Assembly (NCBI GenBank): GCA_029565415.1
Contig: JAKQOH010000114.1
Span: forward strand, 1-14,353
DNA from: Candidatus Rifleibacteriota bacterium
Lineage (GTDB): Bacteria > Riflebacteria > Ozemobacteria > Ozemobacterales > Ozemobacteraceae
Length of the DNA stretch: 14,353 nucleotides
Direction: 5' to 3'
The notes beneath the pieces are model-generated. The model was not told where the DNA came from. It made no database searches and saw only the letters and a list, made by a program, of their open reading frames with translations. The position numbers were made by a program, and so were the translations under genes. Of the stretch, positions 1 to 7,240 are shown one piece after another (the first letter of the stretch is position 1; each line of letters begins with the position of its first letter).

Positions 1-15
1 ACAGAAGCCCGGAAA

Positions 16-1470
16 TCAGCGGCCAAGCTGGCCCCGGCCGATCATCTCCAGGAACGCATCCCGGATGATGCCGCCCCGGGGTTGCAGATTCTTGACCCGT
101 GTGAACTCCTCGAACCCGTCGCCGCCCTTGGCCAGAAAATCATTCAGGGCGATCGGATACCAGGCATCGGGATCGACCGGCTTCCCTGCGAACGTCAGGG
201 TAAAGCCTTCGGGCCCGCGCGACGGGACGGCGCCGAAGATGCACAGTTCGGCGTCTTTCCGGTCGCAACCCTTGTCGAGAAGGCTCGTCAGGTCCCGGCC
301 CGAGATCGAACCGACGAGGATCTGGTGATTGAAGGGAAGCACCTGATACACATCTTTGAATATAATATTTCCGGCCGGAAGATCGGTGCGAAGCCCGCCG
401 AGCTGGAAGACGACGATCGGGCACCCGCTCTTTTCGGAAACGGCCCTGCACAGCTCCATGCCGAGCGCGGAACGGCCGTCGGGACCGGGGCGGCGCAGGA
501 ACTCGCGCGGGCTCGTTCCCACGGGGCGGCCGGCGATCTCCTCCACCAGGCGGCTCCAGGAGGCGACGACGGCATCGACGGCCGGTGCCGCCGGCCATGA
601 AGCGGGATCGAGCAGCTCCGCTTCGTAGGAATACGTCGCGATGGCTTTCGAAGCGTCGTCGATATCGAGCATCAGGGCGCCCAGGTGCGATCCGTAGCCG
701 CGTGTCTGCATGATGAGGGTTTTGCCGACCCGGACCGGCTGGTTCAACTGGTGATCGGTGTGGCCGCCGACGATCAGATCGAGATCCGGAACGGCCCGGG
801 CGAGTTCGAGATCGACGTCGTGGCCGCAGTGGCTGAGCAGCAGCACGAGATCGCAGCCGCGTTTCCGCAGCTCTTCGGTCACGCGCCGGGCGGCGCTGGC
901 CGGGGATTCCAGCTCGAGGCCGGCGATGTTCTCGGGATAGTTGAGGCTCGGCAGATCGCCGGTGATGACGCCCGTGATGCCGATCTTCAGCCCGCCGACC
1001 CGGGTCACGAGGCTGGATCGCCAGGGGACGCCGGAACCGTGGAGGTTGGCGCAGACGACGGGAAACCGGGCCGGAACCATCGATTCGAGCAGGGCTTCCT
1101 TGCCGTAATCGAAGTCGTGGTTTCCCAGGGTGATCACGGTGTAGCGAAGGACGTTGTACAGGTCGGTCATCGCCATGCCGCGCGAGAAGTTCGCTTCCAT
1201 CGTGCCCTGGAACCGGTCACCGGCATCGACCTGGAGCCACCGGATGCCGTCGCGAAGCGCACGCCTCTTGTGGGCGTCGAGCGCCCCCGCCAGCGCCTGC
1301 GGTCCGCCCAGGGTGGGGGGTTTTTCGTTCGTCATCCAGAGGGCGGGCGTCGCCCGGACGGTGCCGTGCCAGTCGTTCGTGTGCAGCAGCAGGAGCTTCT
1401 CGGCTCCGGCCGGCAGGGCGGCGGCGAAGAAGAAGAGCGGGAGGCAGAGAGATCGGAGCAGGCGGTTCAT
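16..1470 (-). CDS. Exported 5'-nucleotidase/UshA-family metallophosphoesterase
   Basis: This 484-residue protein has the two-domain layout of bacterial 5'-nucleotidases (UshA family), which hydrolyse phosphate esters outside the cytoplasm with two metal ions. A Sec signal peptide covers residues 1-23 and ends Ala-Gly-Ala. The metallophosphatase half shows HTNDWHG (D33, H35), DAGD (D85), GNHD (N117-D119), SHCGH (H214) and GGHTDH (H237). The C-terminal half keeps LPFNHQ and NDFLAKGGDGF, typical of the substrate-binding domain. Its loop reads QLGGLR where nucleotidases usually have an Asn-Gly/Ser-Gly-Gly-Ile-Arg type motif, so a nucleotide substrate is not certain. The start is the internal ATG at 1470, preceded by AAGGAA at a normal distance and leading straight into the signal peptide; an ATG 22 codons upstream lies inside an inverted repeat. 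The family also contains SoxB, but I see no SoxB-specific feature. Confidence 0.88.
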   Translation of the reverse strand: MNRLLRSLCLPLFFFAAALPAGAEKLLLLHTNDWHGTVRATPALWMTNEKPPTLGGPQALAGALDAHKRRALRDGIRWLQVDAGDRFQGTMEANFSRGMAMTDLYNVLRYTVITLGNHDFDYGKEALLESMVPARFPVVCANLHGSGVPWRSSLVTRVGGLKIGITGVITGDLPSLNYPENIAGLELESPASAARRVTEELRKRGCDLVLLLSHCGHDVDLELARAVPDLDLIVGGHTDHQLNQPVRVGKTLIMQTRGYGSHLGALMLDIDDASKAIATYSYEAELLDPASWPAAPAVDAVVASWSRLVEEIAGRPVGTSPREFLRRPGPDGRSALGMELCRAVSEKSGCPIVVFQLGGLRTDLPAGNIIFKDVYQVLPFNHQILVGSISGRDLTSLLDKGCDRKDAELCIFGAVPSRGPEGFTLTFAGKPVDPDAWYPIALNDFLAKGGDGFEEFTRVKNLQPRGGIIRDAFLEMIGRGQLGR

Positions 1471-1509
1471 GGGCGGTTCCTTGGTATGTGTGGGTGATGT
1501 GAAAAACAT

Positions 1510-1545
1510 GATAGCGATTTGACCCTTTCGAATCAAATCGCTATC
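1510..1545 (-). terminator. Inverted repeat, 13-bp stem and 10-nt loop; probable terminator
   Basis: The arms 1510-1522 and 1533-1545 are perfectly complementary (minus strand GATAGCGATTTGA, loop, TCAAATCGCTATC). On the minus strand the stem is followed by ATGTTTTTC, so it can act as an intrinsic terminator about 39 nt after the sulfur operon stop codon. The stem is not very GC-rich and the T-run starts two bases late. It could instead be an operator, or a leader hairpin of the nucleotidase gene, which starts 40 nt further on. Confidence 0.55.
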
Positions 1546-1568
1546 GATACCTGACGGCTATATGTAAT

Positions 1569-1574
1569 ATTATA
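1569..1574 (-). promoter_or_regulatory. Candidate -10 box (TATAAT) in AT-rich patch upstream of the nucleotidase gene
   Basis: The 113-bp gap between the sulfur operon and the nucleotidase gene contains a very AT-rich stretch (about 1559-1588), unlike the GC-rich surroundings. It holds a perfect TATAAT on the minus strand. I see no convincing -35 box at 16-18 bp. If it is used, the transcript has a leader of roughly 90 nt that includes the inverted repeat at 1510-1545. Confidence 0.3.
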
Positions 1575-1583
1575 TATTAATAA

Positions 1584-3620
1584 TTACTTGTCTCCGGTTG
1601 CGACGGGCAGTTCGGGCCGTGCCGACCATTCGGTCCAGCCCGCGTCATACCAGAGCACGTTCGTGAAGCCGAGAAGGCGGCGGAGGACGAACCAGGTCTG
1701 GCTGGCCTGGTGGCCGGTGCGGCAGTGAACGATGACGCGGCCGTCCCGCAGCGGAACGAGGCTCTCGTAGGCTTTCGCAAGATCCGCTGGGGAAGCGAAA
1801 CCCGTCGTTCCCGAGGCGAGATCGAGCGTGAAGGGGCGGTTCACGGCTCCCGGGATGTGGCCGGCCCGGGCTTCATCCGAGGCCTTTCCGGTGAAGAACG
1901 GTGCGGGGCGCACGTCGATGATGCGGGTGGCGCCGTCGCGCGAGGCGGCGAGGACCGCCTCCGCCCCGACGGTGAACCCGTCGGCCGGGGGAACCGGGTA
2001 GACGGTTTCGGTGATGGAAGGAAGCCGGGTGTCGGCCGGCCGACCTTCCGCGTGCCACCGCTGCCAGCCGCCGTCGAGGATCGAGTAGTGCGTGTGGCCA
2101 AGACGCTCCAGCCCCATGGCTACGAGCGTCGCGTCATGCACTTTGTCCCCGTGGATGATCACCACGTGCGTTTCCGGCGAGATGCCCAGGGCACCGAACT
2201 GGCGCGCGAGAAGATCCGCCGGCAGCAGCATCGAGGGGATGCCGCCAACGACGCCACGCAGGCTTTCCGGATTGAGAGCGACGGCGCCCGGAACATGCGA
2301 GGTGTTGTACTCCGGCTGCGGCCGCGTGTCGATGACCCGCAGATCGGGCTCCGTGAGAATCGCGGCAAGCCGCTCGGCCGAGATCAAGCCGGGAACATGC
2401 GCCGGCGCTGCTGCGGGCAGCGGCTGCGCCGCACGCCGATCCGGAGAGGCGAGGAAATACCGTCGCCACTCCCGGATTCGCTCGGCGAAAGCCTCCGAAA
2501 CCGGCTCGGCGCGCAGCGAGACGGGCTTCAGGCAGGTCCTGAAGAAGCCCTCGAGTCCGTCCGTCAGGAGCAGGGCGTTGGGAACCCCTGCCTGAGCAAG
2601 GGCGTCGCGGGCCTGGGCGGCGTGGGTCATCCCGCGGGAATACACCACGACCGTTTCTGCGTTTCGCAGTTCATCGAGATGCAGAGCGAGCTCGGGCAGC
2701 GGAATGCTCACCGCTCCACGCAGATGGAACGCGGCAAACTCTTCTGCAGACCGGATATCGATGAGGCGCAGCCCGGCGGCGCCCGCCATGAGGCGATCCG
2801 CGAGCTGGGCGGGCTCGATATGGTCTTCGCCCGTCTCGATAGCCACGAGATGCCGTTCCAGATCGATTCTGCCGGCGGCAATACCCGGATGGCGCGTCTC
2901 AGCCTGACCGGTTGCCTGGGCCTGGACGGGCAGCGCGGCATCGGGTGCGGCCGGGGGAAGGCTGTAATACGTGCCGGCCGTGATGAGGAGCAGGAACGTG
3001 AACACCCAGAGCGGGGCGGCGTTCCGGTCGAGCCGGCCGGTTCCCATGCGCGTCTCGATCAGTTCCGATGCCCAGAACGCCACGACGCCGGCGATCGTGA
3101 ACCCGAGAACGAAAGTGCCCTTCGCGAGGCCGAGCGTGTCGTAGATGAACACGGTGCCGCTGTGGCCCATCGTATAGAGCGGCTTCACGAGCCCGAACAG
3201 TTCGTTGAACAGTATGCTGCCCAGAACGGCTCCGAACAGGAACAGCAAAGCATCGAGCCGACCCGAGGCGAGGCCGACGGCTGCCGTGCCGGGGCACCAG
3301 CCGCCCATCACGAAACCGACGCCGAACAGCAGGCCGCCCACGATCTGCGCGCCGTACACCGTGTCGGGCAGGCTGATGCTGCCCGCATCGATCAGGCCCG
3401 CGTGGGACATGTAACACAGGCCGAGCATGGCGACCAGGACCGCGCTGAACATGACTTTGAGGACCGTCATGTCGCGGAAGTAGAAGATCGCCGAAAGCCG
3501 TCGCGAGCTGCCGAAGCCGGCGCGTTCGAGAACGGCCCCGAACGCGCTTCCGATCAAAAGTGCGGCCCCGAACGCAAGGGGGGTGCCGAGAAGATCCATC
3601 GCATACAGGGTGTTAATCAT
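1584..3620 (-). CDS. YeeE/YedE (TsuA-like) half-transporter fused to three rhodanese-like domains
   Basis: This 678-residue protein starts with a YeeE/YedE membrane domain (residues 1-220, about six hydrophobic segments). It has the family's LERAGFGSSR segment and GGWCPGT motif with C109; such Cys residues line the thiosulfate path in TsuA. Basic residues (R191, R196, R199) precede the last membrane segment (203-219), which by the positive-inside rule puts the rest outside the membrane. Three rhodanese-like domains follow: about 266-370 with Ser328 at the Cys position, 411-527 with His490, and 550-672 with an intact HCRTGH loop (C633). The last two resemble a classical two-domain thiosulfate sulfurtransferase ending in GWTEWSARPELPV, where an inactive N-domain is normal. 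The ATG at 3620 has GGAGG 7 nt upstream and overlaps the preceding gene's end by 8 nt. A thiosulfate or sulfane-sulfur role is inferred. Confidence 0.87.
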   Translation of the reverse strand: MINTLYAMDLLGTPLAFGAALLIGSAFGAVLERAGFGSSRRLSAIFYFRDMTVLKVMFSAVLVAMLGLCYMSHAGLIDAGSISLPDTVYGAQIVGGLLFGVGFVMGGWCPGTAAVGLASGRLDALLFLFGAVLGSILFNELFGLVKPLYTMGHSGTVFIYDTLGLAKGTFVLGFTIAGVVAFWASELIETRMGTGRLDRNAAPLWVFTFLLLITAGTYYSLPPAAPDAALPVQAQATGQAETRHPGIAAGRIDLERHLVAIETGEDHIEPAQLADRLMAGAAGLRLIDIRSAEEFAAFHLRGAVSIPLPELALHLDELRNAETVVVYSRGMTHAAQARDALAQAGVPNALLLTDGLEGFFRTCLKPVSLRAEPVSEAFAERIREWRRYFLASPDRRAAQPLPAAAPAHVPGLISAERLAAILTEPDLRVIDTRPQPEYNTSHVPGAVALNPESLRGVVGGIPSMLLPADLLARQFGALGISPETHVVIIHGDKVHDATLVAMGLERLGHTHYSILDGGWQRWHAEGRPADTRLPSITETVYPVPPADGFTVGAEAVLAASRDGATRIIDVRPAPFFTGKASDEARAGHIPGAVNRPFTLDLASGTTGFASPADLAKAYESLVPLRDGRVIVHCRTGHQASQTWFVLRRLLGFTNVLWYDAGWTEWSARPELPVATGDK

Positions 3621-4161
3621 GCCACTGCCTCCGGAAGAACCAGGCCGCGCCATACCCGCCCGCGAAGACGCAGACGAGGAAGACGAGGCTTCCGGTCAGC
3701 AGCAGGGCGCTGCCGGTGAGGGCCTGGCCGGATGTGCAGCCCTGGGCGAGCCGGCTCGCGAAACCGACGATGACGCCGCCCGCGAACGTGAGAACGGCCC
3801 GGCCGAGGAAGCCGAACGAGGCGCCCCGTTCCATCGTGACGGTGATCCGGCGCGAGACGAGGGCCGAGAGAAAGCCGCCCAGGAAGGTGCCGGCGAGCAT
3901 ATAGGAGAGGTAATAGTTCAGCGGCCGGCCGCCCCAGGCGCCGAAATACTCGGAGCCGGCGACGTGTTCGGGGGCGATCAGAAGCTGGCATTGGGCCCCG
4001 AGCCGGGCGATGCCGGCCGAAGCGCCGAGGCCGGCCCCGAGGATCAGGAACGAGGCGAGAAGCGTGAGCCCGAGCAGCGTTCCCGCGAGATAGGGGTTCA
4101 TCGGCTCGTTATCCGGCTCTGGGGAAACGGGGGCGCGGGAGGGGGTGAGGTGTTCACTCAT
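3613..4161 (-). CDS. YeeE/YedE-family membrane protein, partner half-transporter
   Basis: This 182-residue protein is the second YeeE/YedE-type half, with about four clear hydrophobic segments (roughly 24-48, 84-103, 122-137, 148-172). It carries the family signature RLAQGCTSGQALTG with C142, plus C58 in ARLGAQCQLL. Single-chain TsuA proteins carry both repeats in one polypeptide; here the repeats lie in two adjacent, translationally coupled genes, so the products probably pair to form one channel. The gene begins 3 nt after the preceding stop codon and its end overlaps the next start by 8 nt. The ATG at 4161 adds a polar, Pro-rich tail of about 20 residues. An alternative ATG at 4101 (MNPYLAG) would start at the membrane part, but I see no better ribosome site there. 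The transported compound is inferred from family and context. Confidence 0.85.
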   Translation of the reverse strand: MSEHLTPSRAPVSPEPDNEPMNPYLAGTLLGLTLLASFLILGAGLGASAGIARLGAQCQLLIAPEHVAGSEYFGAWGGRPLNYYLSYMLAGTFLGGFLSALVSRRITVTMERGASFGFLGRAVLTFAGGVIVGFASRLAQGCTSGQALTGSALLLTGSLVFLVCVFAGGYGAAWFFRRQWHD

Positions 4162-4164
4162 CTC

Positions 4165-6231
4165 TCAGCACCCCGCGCTCTTCTTTTTCTTCGGGGCGGC
4201 CGGCGCCGGTGCGGCGGGCGTTGGCGATGCTGCGGGAGCCGGGGTGACGGCCGGCCCAGCTGCCGGATGCGACCGTGGGGCGGCCGGCTGGAGGGCCGCG
4301 CCGGGCGGGGTGGGCTGGGGGATTTCGGTTTCGGCCCAGTAGGCTTCGAGGCCGCCGTGGAGTGCCTTGATCGGCCGCTTCGTCTTCTGCTGGAGGATGC
4401 CGGCCACCATCATGGCGAGCGACCCGTCGCGATCGACGATCACCAACGGAACGGTTCCGGCCAGATACGCCGGGCTGCGCAGCAAGTCGGCGATGTCGAC
4501 GGACCTTGCACCGACCGGGTTATACTCGGCAGTTGCCGGGGCGGGCCGGATGTCGACGATCTCGACGGTGCCGGGCAGATCCTTGACGATCCGCATCAGT
4601 TCGGCCGGCGAAAGCCGCTCGGCCAGGTTGAGATCACGCAGCACCGTCGGCTCGGCCGCGGCCGGCGCGTGGGCCGTTCCGGCTGGTTCGGCGGTGATCA
4701 TCGGCAGGCCGGCATTCTGCCAGGCTTCGCTGCCGCCGTCGAGGCTCGAGGCTTTGGTGAAGCCGATCCGTTCGAGGACGCCGACGGCCATGCTCGACCG
4801 GTAGGCCGAGTTGCAGACGGCGACGACCGGCTCCTGGGGGTTGAGTTTGACGGCGGCGAGTTCGGCCAGGTTCGACAAGGGCAGGTTCAACACCTGACCG
4901 ATGCGCATGCCCATCCATTCCGTGGGGAGCCGGACGTCGACGATGATCGGGGCCGTGCCGGCCTGCATCGCGGCATGAAGCTCGGGGGCCTTGACCATGA
5001 GGTTCGTGTTCTTCGGCTGGCCCGAGTTCGCCCAGGTCTCCCATTTGATATACGATGCTTTATATCCGATCCGGTGGAGTCGACGGATGGCTTCGGTGAT
5101 CTCGGGCTCGGAGCCGCAGAGGACGAGATCGGCCCCCCACGGGACCATGATGCCGGTCCAGGTTTCGAGACGGCCGCGCAGCCCGATGTTGACCGCGTTC
5201 GGAATATGGCCGGCGGCATAGGCGGCGGCATCGCGCAGGTCGACGACCCAGTGTTTCTCGGGGTCGGTGAGCGCTGCGTCGGCCGCGAGTTCGGCGGGAA
5301 GCGGAGCCGACCCGTCGATCAGCTCCGGCCCGGCATGGTTGAGGGCCGCATTGTGCTTGAAATAGGCCGGTGCATCGGGCAGCCCGTCGAGAATCGCCGA
5401 AATGAAGGCGCTGCGGTTGTTCGCATATTTCAGGTAGGCATTCGAGGCCTTTTCCCGGCCGATCGTCGTCGAGGGATCGTCGCTCAGGTGGGCCCCGCAC
5501 AGCGAGCCGGCCCCGTGCGCCGGCAGCACGACGAGATCATCGGGAAGCTTCGCGAGTTTGCCGTTCCAGGTGTCGAACATCATCGAGGCGAGGGCCGCCG
5601 CCGAGGTTTTCCCGCCCATCAGATCCGGCCGGCCCAGGCTGCCCGCGAACAGGGTGTCGCCCGAAAACATCATCAGGGGCTTGTCGGGCGCATCCGCGGC
5701 AGAGACGATGCCGCAGATGCCATCGGGGGTGTGGCCGGGCGTCTCGAGGAACCGCAACCGTGCCGTACCGACCGTCAGTGTCGACGAGTCGTCCAGCGGC
5801 TCGTGGGCATAAGCAGCCCCACCGACCCTGCTGGCATACACGGGGCAGGAGAACGCTTTCGCAGCCTCCATATGGCCCGCGACGAAGTCGGCGTGGGAGT
5901 GGGTGAGAAACACCCCCTTGACCGTCACGCCGGCTGCCGCGACCGCTTTTTTATAGGCATCGATATCACGGCCCGGGTCGACGAGCAGGGCTTCCTTGCC
6001 GCTGACGAGAAGATACGAGTAGTGCGAGAGAACCGCCAGGTTGAACTGGGTGATGGCGAACCCCGGGCCCTCGTAGGTGGCGATGGGCGTGAACTCGGCG
6101 GCTTCGTCCGCATGGCTTGCCGACTCGCTGTCCTTGATGCCTCCCGCCGCGAAAAGCGGCAGAACGGCGATCGACAGCAACAGTGCCAGGACGGCGCAGC
6201 GGGCGAAACCGATTCCCTTTCTACGGATCAT
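4165..6231 (-). CDS. Exported persulfide dioxygenase-like MBL-fold protein with three rhodanese-like domains
   Basis: This 688-residue protein has a Sec signal peptide (basic MIRRK start, hydrophobic residues 12-28, Ala-Ala cleavage region). Residues 50-300 are a metallo-beta-lactamase domain of the ETHE1/persulfide dioxygenase type: THSHADFVAGH (H111, H113, D115, H120), PGHT (H167), SGDTLFAG (D192) and PAHGAGSLCG (H239). Related enzymes oxidise glutathione persulfide to sulfite with one iron. Three rhodanese-like domains follow: about 305-405 with C372 in an atypical CGSEPE loop, 412-510 with a good CNSAYRSS loop (C473), and 534-635 with Asp600 where Cys is expected. A Pro/Ala-rich tail (636-680) ends in four Lys and Ser-Ala-Gly-Cys. 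The ATG at 6231 has a near-perfect AGGAGG. It is the first gene of the operon, 3 nt before the YeeE/YedE gene. The substrate outside the cytoplasm is unknown. Confidence 0.88.
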   Translation of the reverse strand: MIRRKGIGFARCAVLALLLSIAVLPLFAAGGIKDSESASHADEAAEFTPIATYEGPGFAITQFNLAVLSHYSYLLVSGKEALLVDPGRDIDAYKKAVAAAGVTVKGVFLTHSHADFVAGHMEAAKAFSCPVYASRVGGAAYAHEPLDDSSTLTVGTARLRFLETPGHTPDGICGIVSAADAPDKPLMMFSGDTLFAGSLGRPDLMGGKTSAAALASMMFDTWNGKLAKLPDDLVVLPAHGAGSLCGAHLSDDPSTTIGREKASNAYLKYANNRSAFISAILDGLPDAPAYFKHNAALNHAGPELIDGSAPLPAELAADAALTDPEKHWVVDLRDAAAYAAGHIPNAVNIGLRGRLETWTGIMVPWGADLVLCGSEPEITEAIRRLHRIGYKASYIKWETWANSGQPKNTNLMVKAPELHAAMQAGTAPIIVDVRLPTEWMGMRIGQVLNLPLSNLAELAAVKLNPQEPVVAVCNSAYRSSMAVGVLERIGFTKASSLDGGSEAWQNAGLPMITAEPAGTAHAPAAAEPTVLRDLNLAERLSPAELMRIVKDLPGTVEIVDIRPAPATAEYNPVGARSVDIADLLRSPAYLAGTVPLVIVDRDGSLAMMVAGILQQKTKRPIKALHGGLEAYWAETEIPQPTPPGAALQPAAPRSHPAAGPAVTPAPAASPTPAAPAPAAPKKKKSAGC

Positions 6232-6252
6232 GTCATCCTCCTAATATTGTAT

Positions 6253-6277
6253 GATATATATCGCATTGCGCGCGCAA
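6253..6277. promoter_or_regulatory. Two adjacent palindromes upstream of the sulfur operon
   Basis: GATATATATC (6253-6262) and TTGCGCGCGCAA (6266-6277) are perfect palindromes three bases apart, 22-46 nt before the start of the first sulfur gene. A -10-like TACAAT on the minus strand lies just downstream of them. The position suits an operator or promoter region for a dimeric regulator, but no regulator is encoded in the window. Confidence 0.4.
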
Positions 6278-6283
6278 ACATTT

Positions 6284-6307
6284 CCGGCCATGCGGTGGCA
6301 TGACCGG
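6284..6307 (-). terminator. Possible weak terminator after the BtpA-family gene
   Basis: On the minus strand CCGGTCATG and CATGGCCGG form a 9-bp stem (one G-U pair) around a 6-nt loop, 13 nt after the BtpA-family stop codon. Only AAATGTTTG follows, so the U-tract is poor. It may end that transcript before the sulfur operon promoter. Confidence 0.3.
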
Positions 6308-6320
6308 GGAAGAGAAACGG

Positions 6321-7148
6321 TCAGCGGGTCTTGGTGATTGTTTTGTGCGCCTCGACGAGGCGCGCGAGAGCCGCTTCGTCGAGCGGGTTTTCCCAGTAAC
6401 CGCCCTGCTTCGTGCTCGAGCCGATGATCCAGGCGTCGGCCGAGGCATACGCGGCGGCGTTCTCAGGGGTGATGCCCGAGCCGATCGCGACGGGGAGCCT
6501 CGTCGCCTTCTTCACCTCGGCGAGGTGCTCCGGGACGGCGGCGTGGCCGGTGCTGAGCCCGGTCACGATCACCCCGTCGACGCCGAAAAACTCGGCGCCG
6601 TGCGCCCATTCCGAGAGGCTCAGGTCGGCCGTCACGGCGTGAGCCGAGTGCTTTTTCTGGATATCCGTCCATATTTTGATATGCGTCGCGCCCAGCCGCC
6701 GGCGTTCCCGCATCAGTTCGGCGGCGCAGGCTTCGATCCAGCCCTCGTCGGCGACGTGGGCGAAGACGAAGCCCTCGGCCCGGATGAACTGGAGATCGGC
6801 CGCAAGCGCAACCGAAAGAGCTTCGAGATTCGCTCCGGCCAGGATCTGGATGCCGACCGGATACGTGGGGCCGACGGCGTCGCGCACGCGCAGGGCGACG
6901 GCGGTCATCGCGGCCGTGATCTCGGGGCCGACCCGGCCTTTCAGATACGGCCGGTCATGCATGTTTTCGAGCATGATGCCGCCGAAGCCGGCGTTCTTGT
7001 AGGTGACGGCCTCCTGCACGGCGATCTCGGCGATCTCTTTCAAGCCGAGCCGGGCAAACGGGGTGCCGGGCAGCGCATGCACGTGCACCATCCCCAGAAG
7101 CAGCGGTAAACCTGCCGTGCAGGGAAATCCGAACCGTGTCTCGTTCAT
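6321..7148 (-). CDS. BtpA/SgcQ-family TIM-barrel protein
   Basis: This 275-residue protein matches the BtpA/SgcQ family along its length. Visible family segments are VHVHALPGTP (21-30), a GGIMLENMHDRPY strand (56-68), TDIQKKHSAHA (161-171) and DGVIVTG (191-197). The end carries a TIM-barrel phosphate-binding signature: GSGITPEN (223-230) and IIGSSTKQGGYW (241-252). Founding members were linked to photosystem I biogenesis in cyanobacteria (BtpA) and to a sugar-related cluster in E. coli (SgcQ); the reaction is not well established, and the photosystem role clearly need not apply here. The barrel and phosphate site suggest a phosphorylated small-molecule substrate. The ATG at 7148 has GGAGG 6 nt upstream. 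It lies 92 nt after oleA in the same orientation, so co-transcription is possible but unproven. Confidence 0.85.
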   Translation of the reverse strand: MNETRFGFPCTAGLPLLLGMVHVHALPGTPFARLGLKEIAEIAVQEAVTYKNAGFGGIMLENMHDRPYLKGRVGPEITAAMTAVALRVRDAVGPTYPVGIQILAGANLEALSVALAADLQFIRAEGFVFAHVADEGWIEACAAELMRERRRLGATHIKIWTDIQKKHSAHAVTADLSLSEWAHGAEFFGVDGVIVTGLSTGHAAVPEHLAEVKKATRLPVAIGSGITPENAAAYASADAWIIGSSTKQGGYWENPLDEAALARLVEAHKTITKTR

Positions 7149-7240
7149 CCCATCCTCCCTCTCGACCGATGCTCGGGGCCGGTTGAACCACCCCTGCGGC
7201 AGTCTACCACAGAATTCGGATGATTGAGCCGGTTGGCGTA

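Noticed and set aside
16..1470. Calling the nucleotidase-like gene SoxB because of the sulfur genes beside it
   Set aside because: The metal motifs are those of ordinary 5'-nucleotidases, the signal peptide is Sec-type rather than Tat, and no other sox genes are present.
1471..1536. Upstream ATG giving the nucleotidase 22 extra residues
   Set aside because: The extra part would place non-hydrophobic residues before the signal peptide and runs through an inverted repeat, while the ATG at 1470 has a good ribosome site.
3621..3653. Upstream start adding 11 residues to the YeeE-rhodanese fusion
   Set aside because: The internal ATG at 3620 has a GGAGG site at the right spacing and gives the normal coupled overlap with the preceding gene.
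3583..6303. A 906-codon open frame on the plus strand
   Set aside because: It lies entirely opposite the three sulfur genes, which have clear family motifs. Its Arg/Gly/Asp-rich translation is the usual antisense shadow of GC-rich codons, with no recognisable domain.
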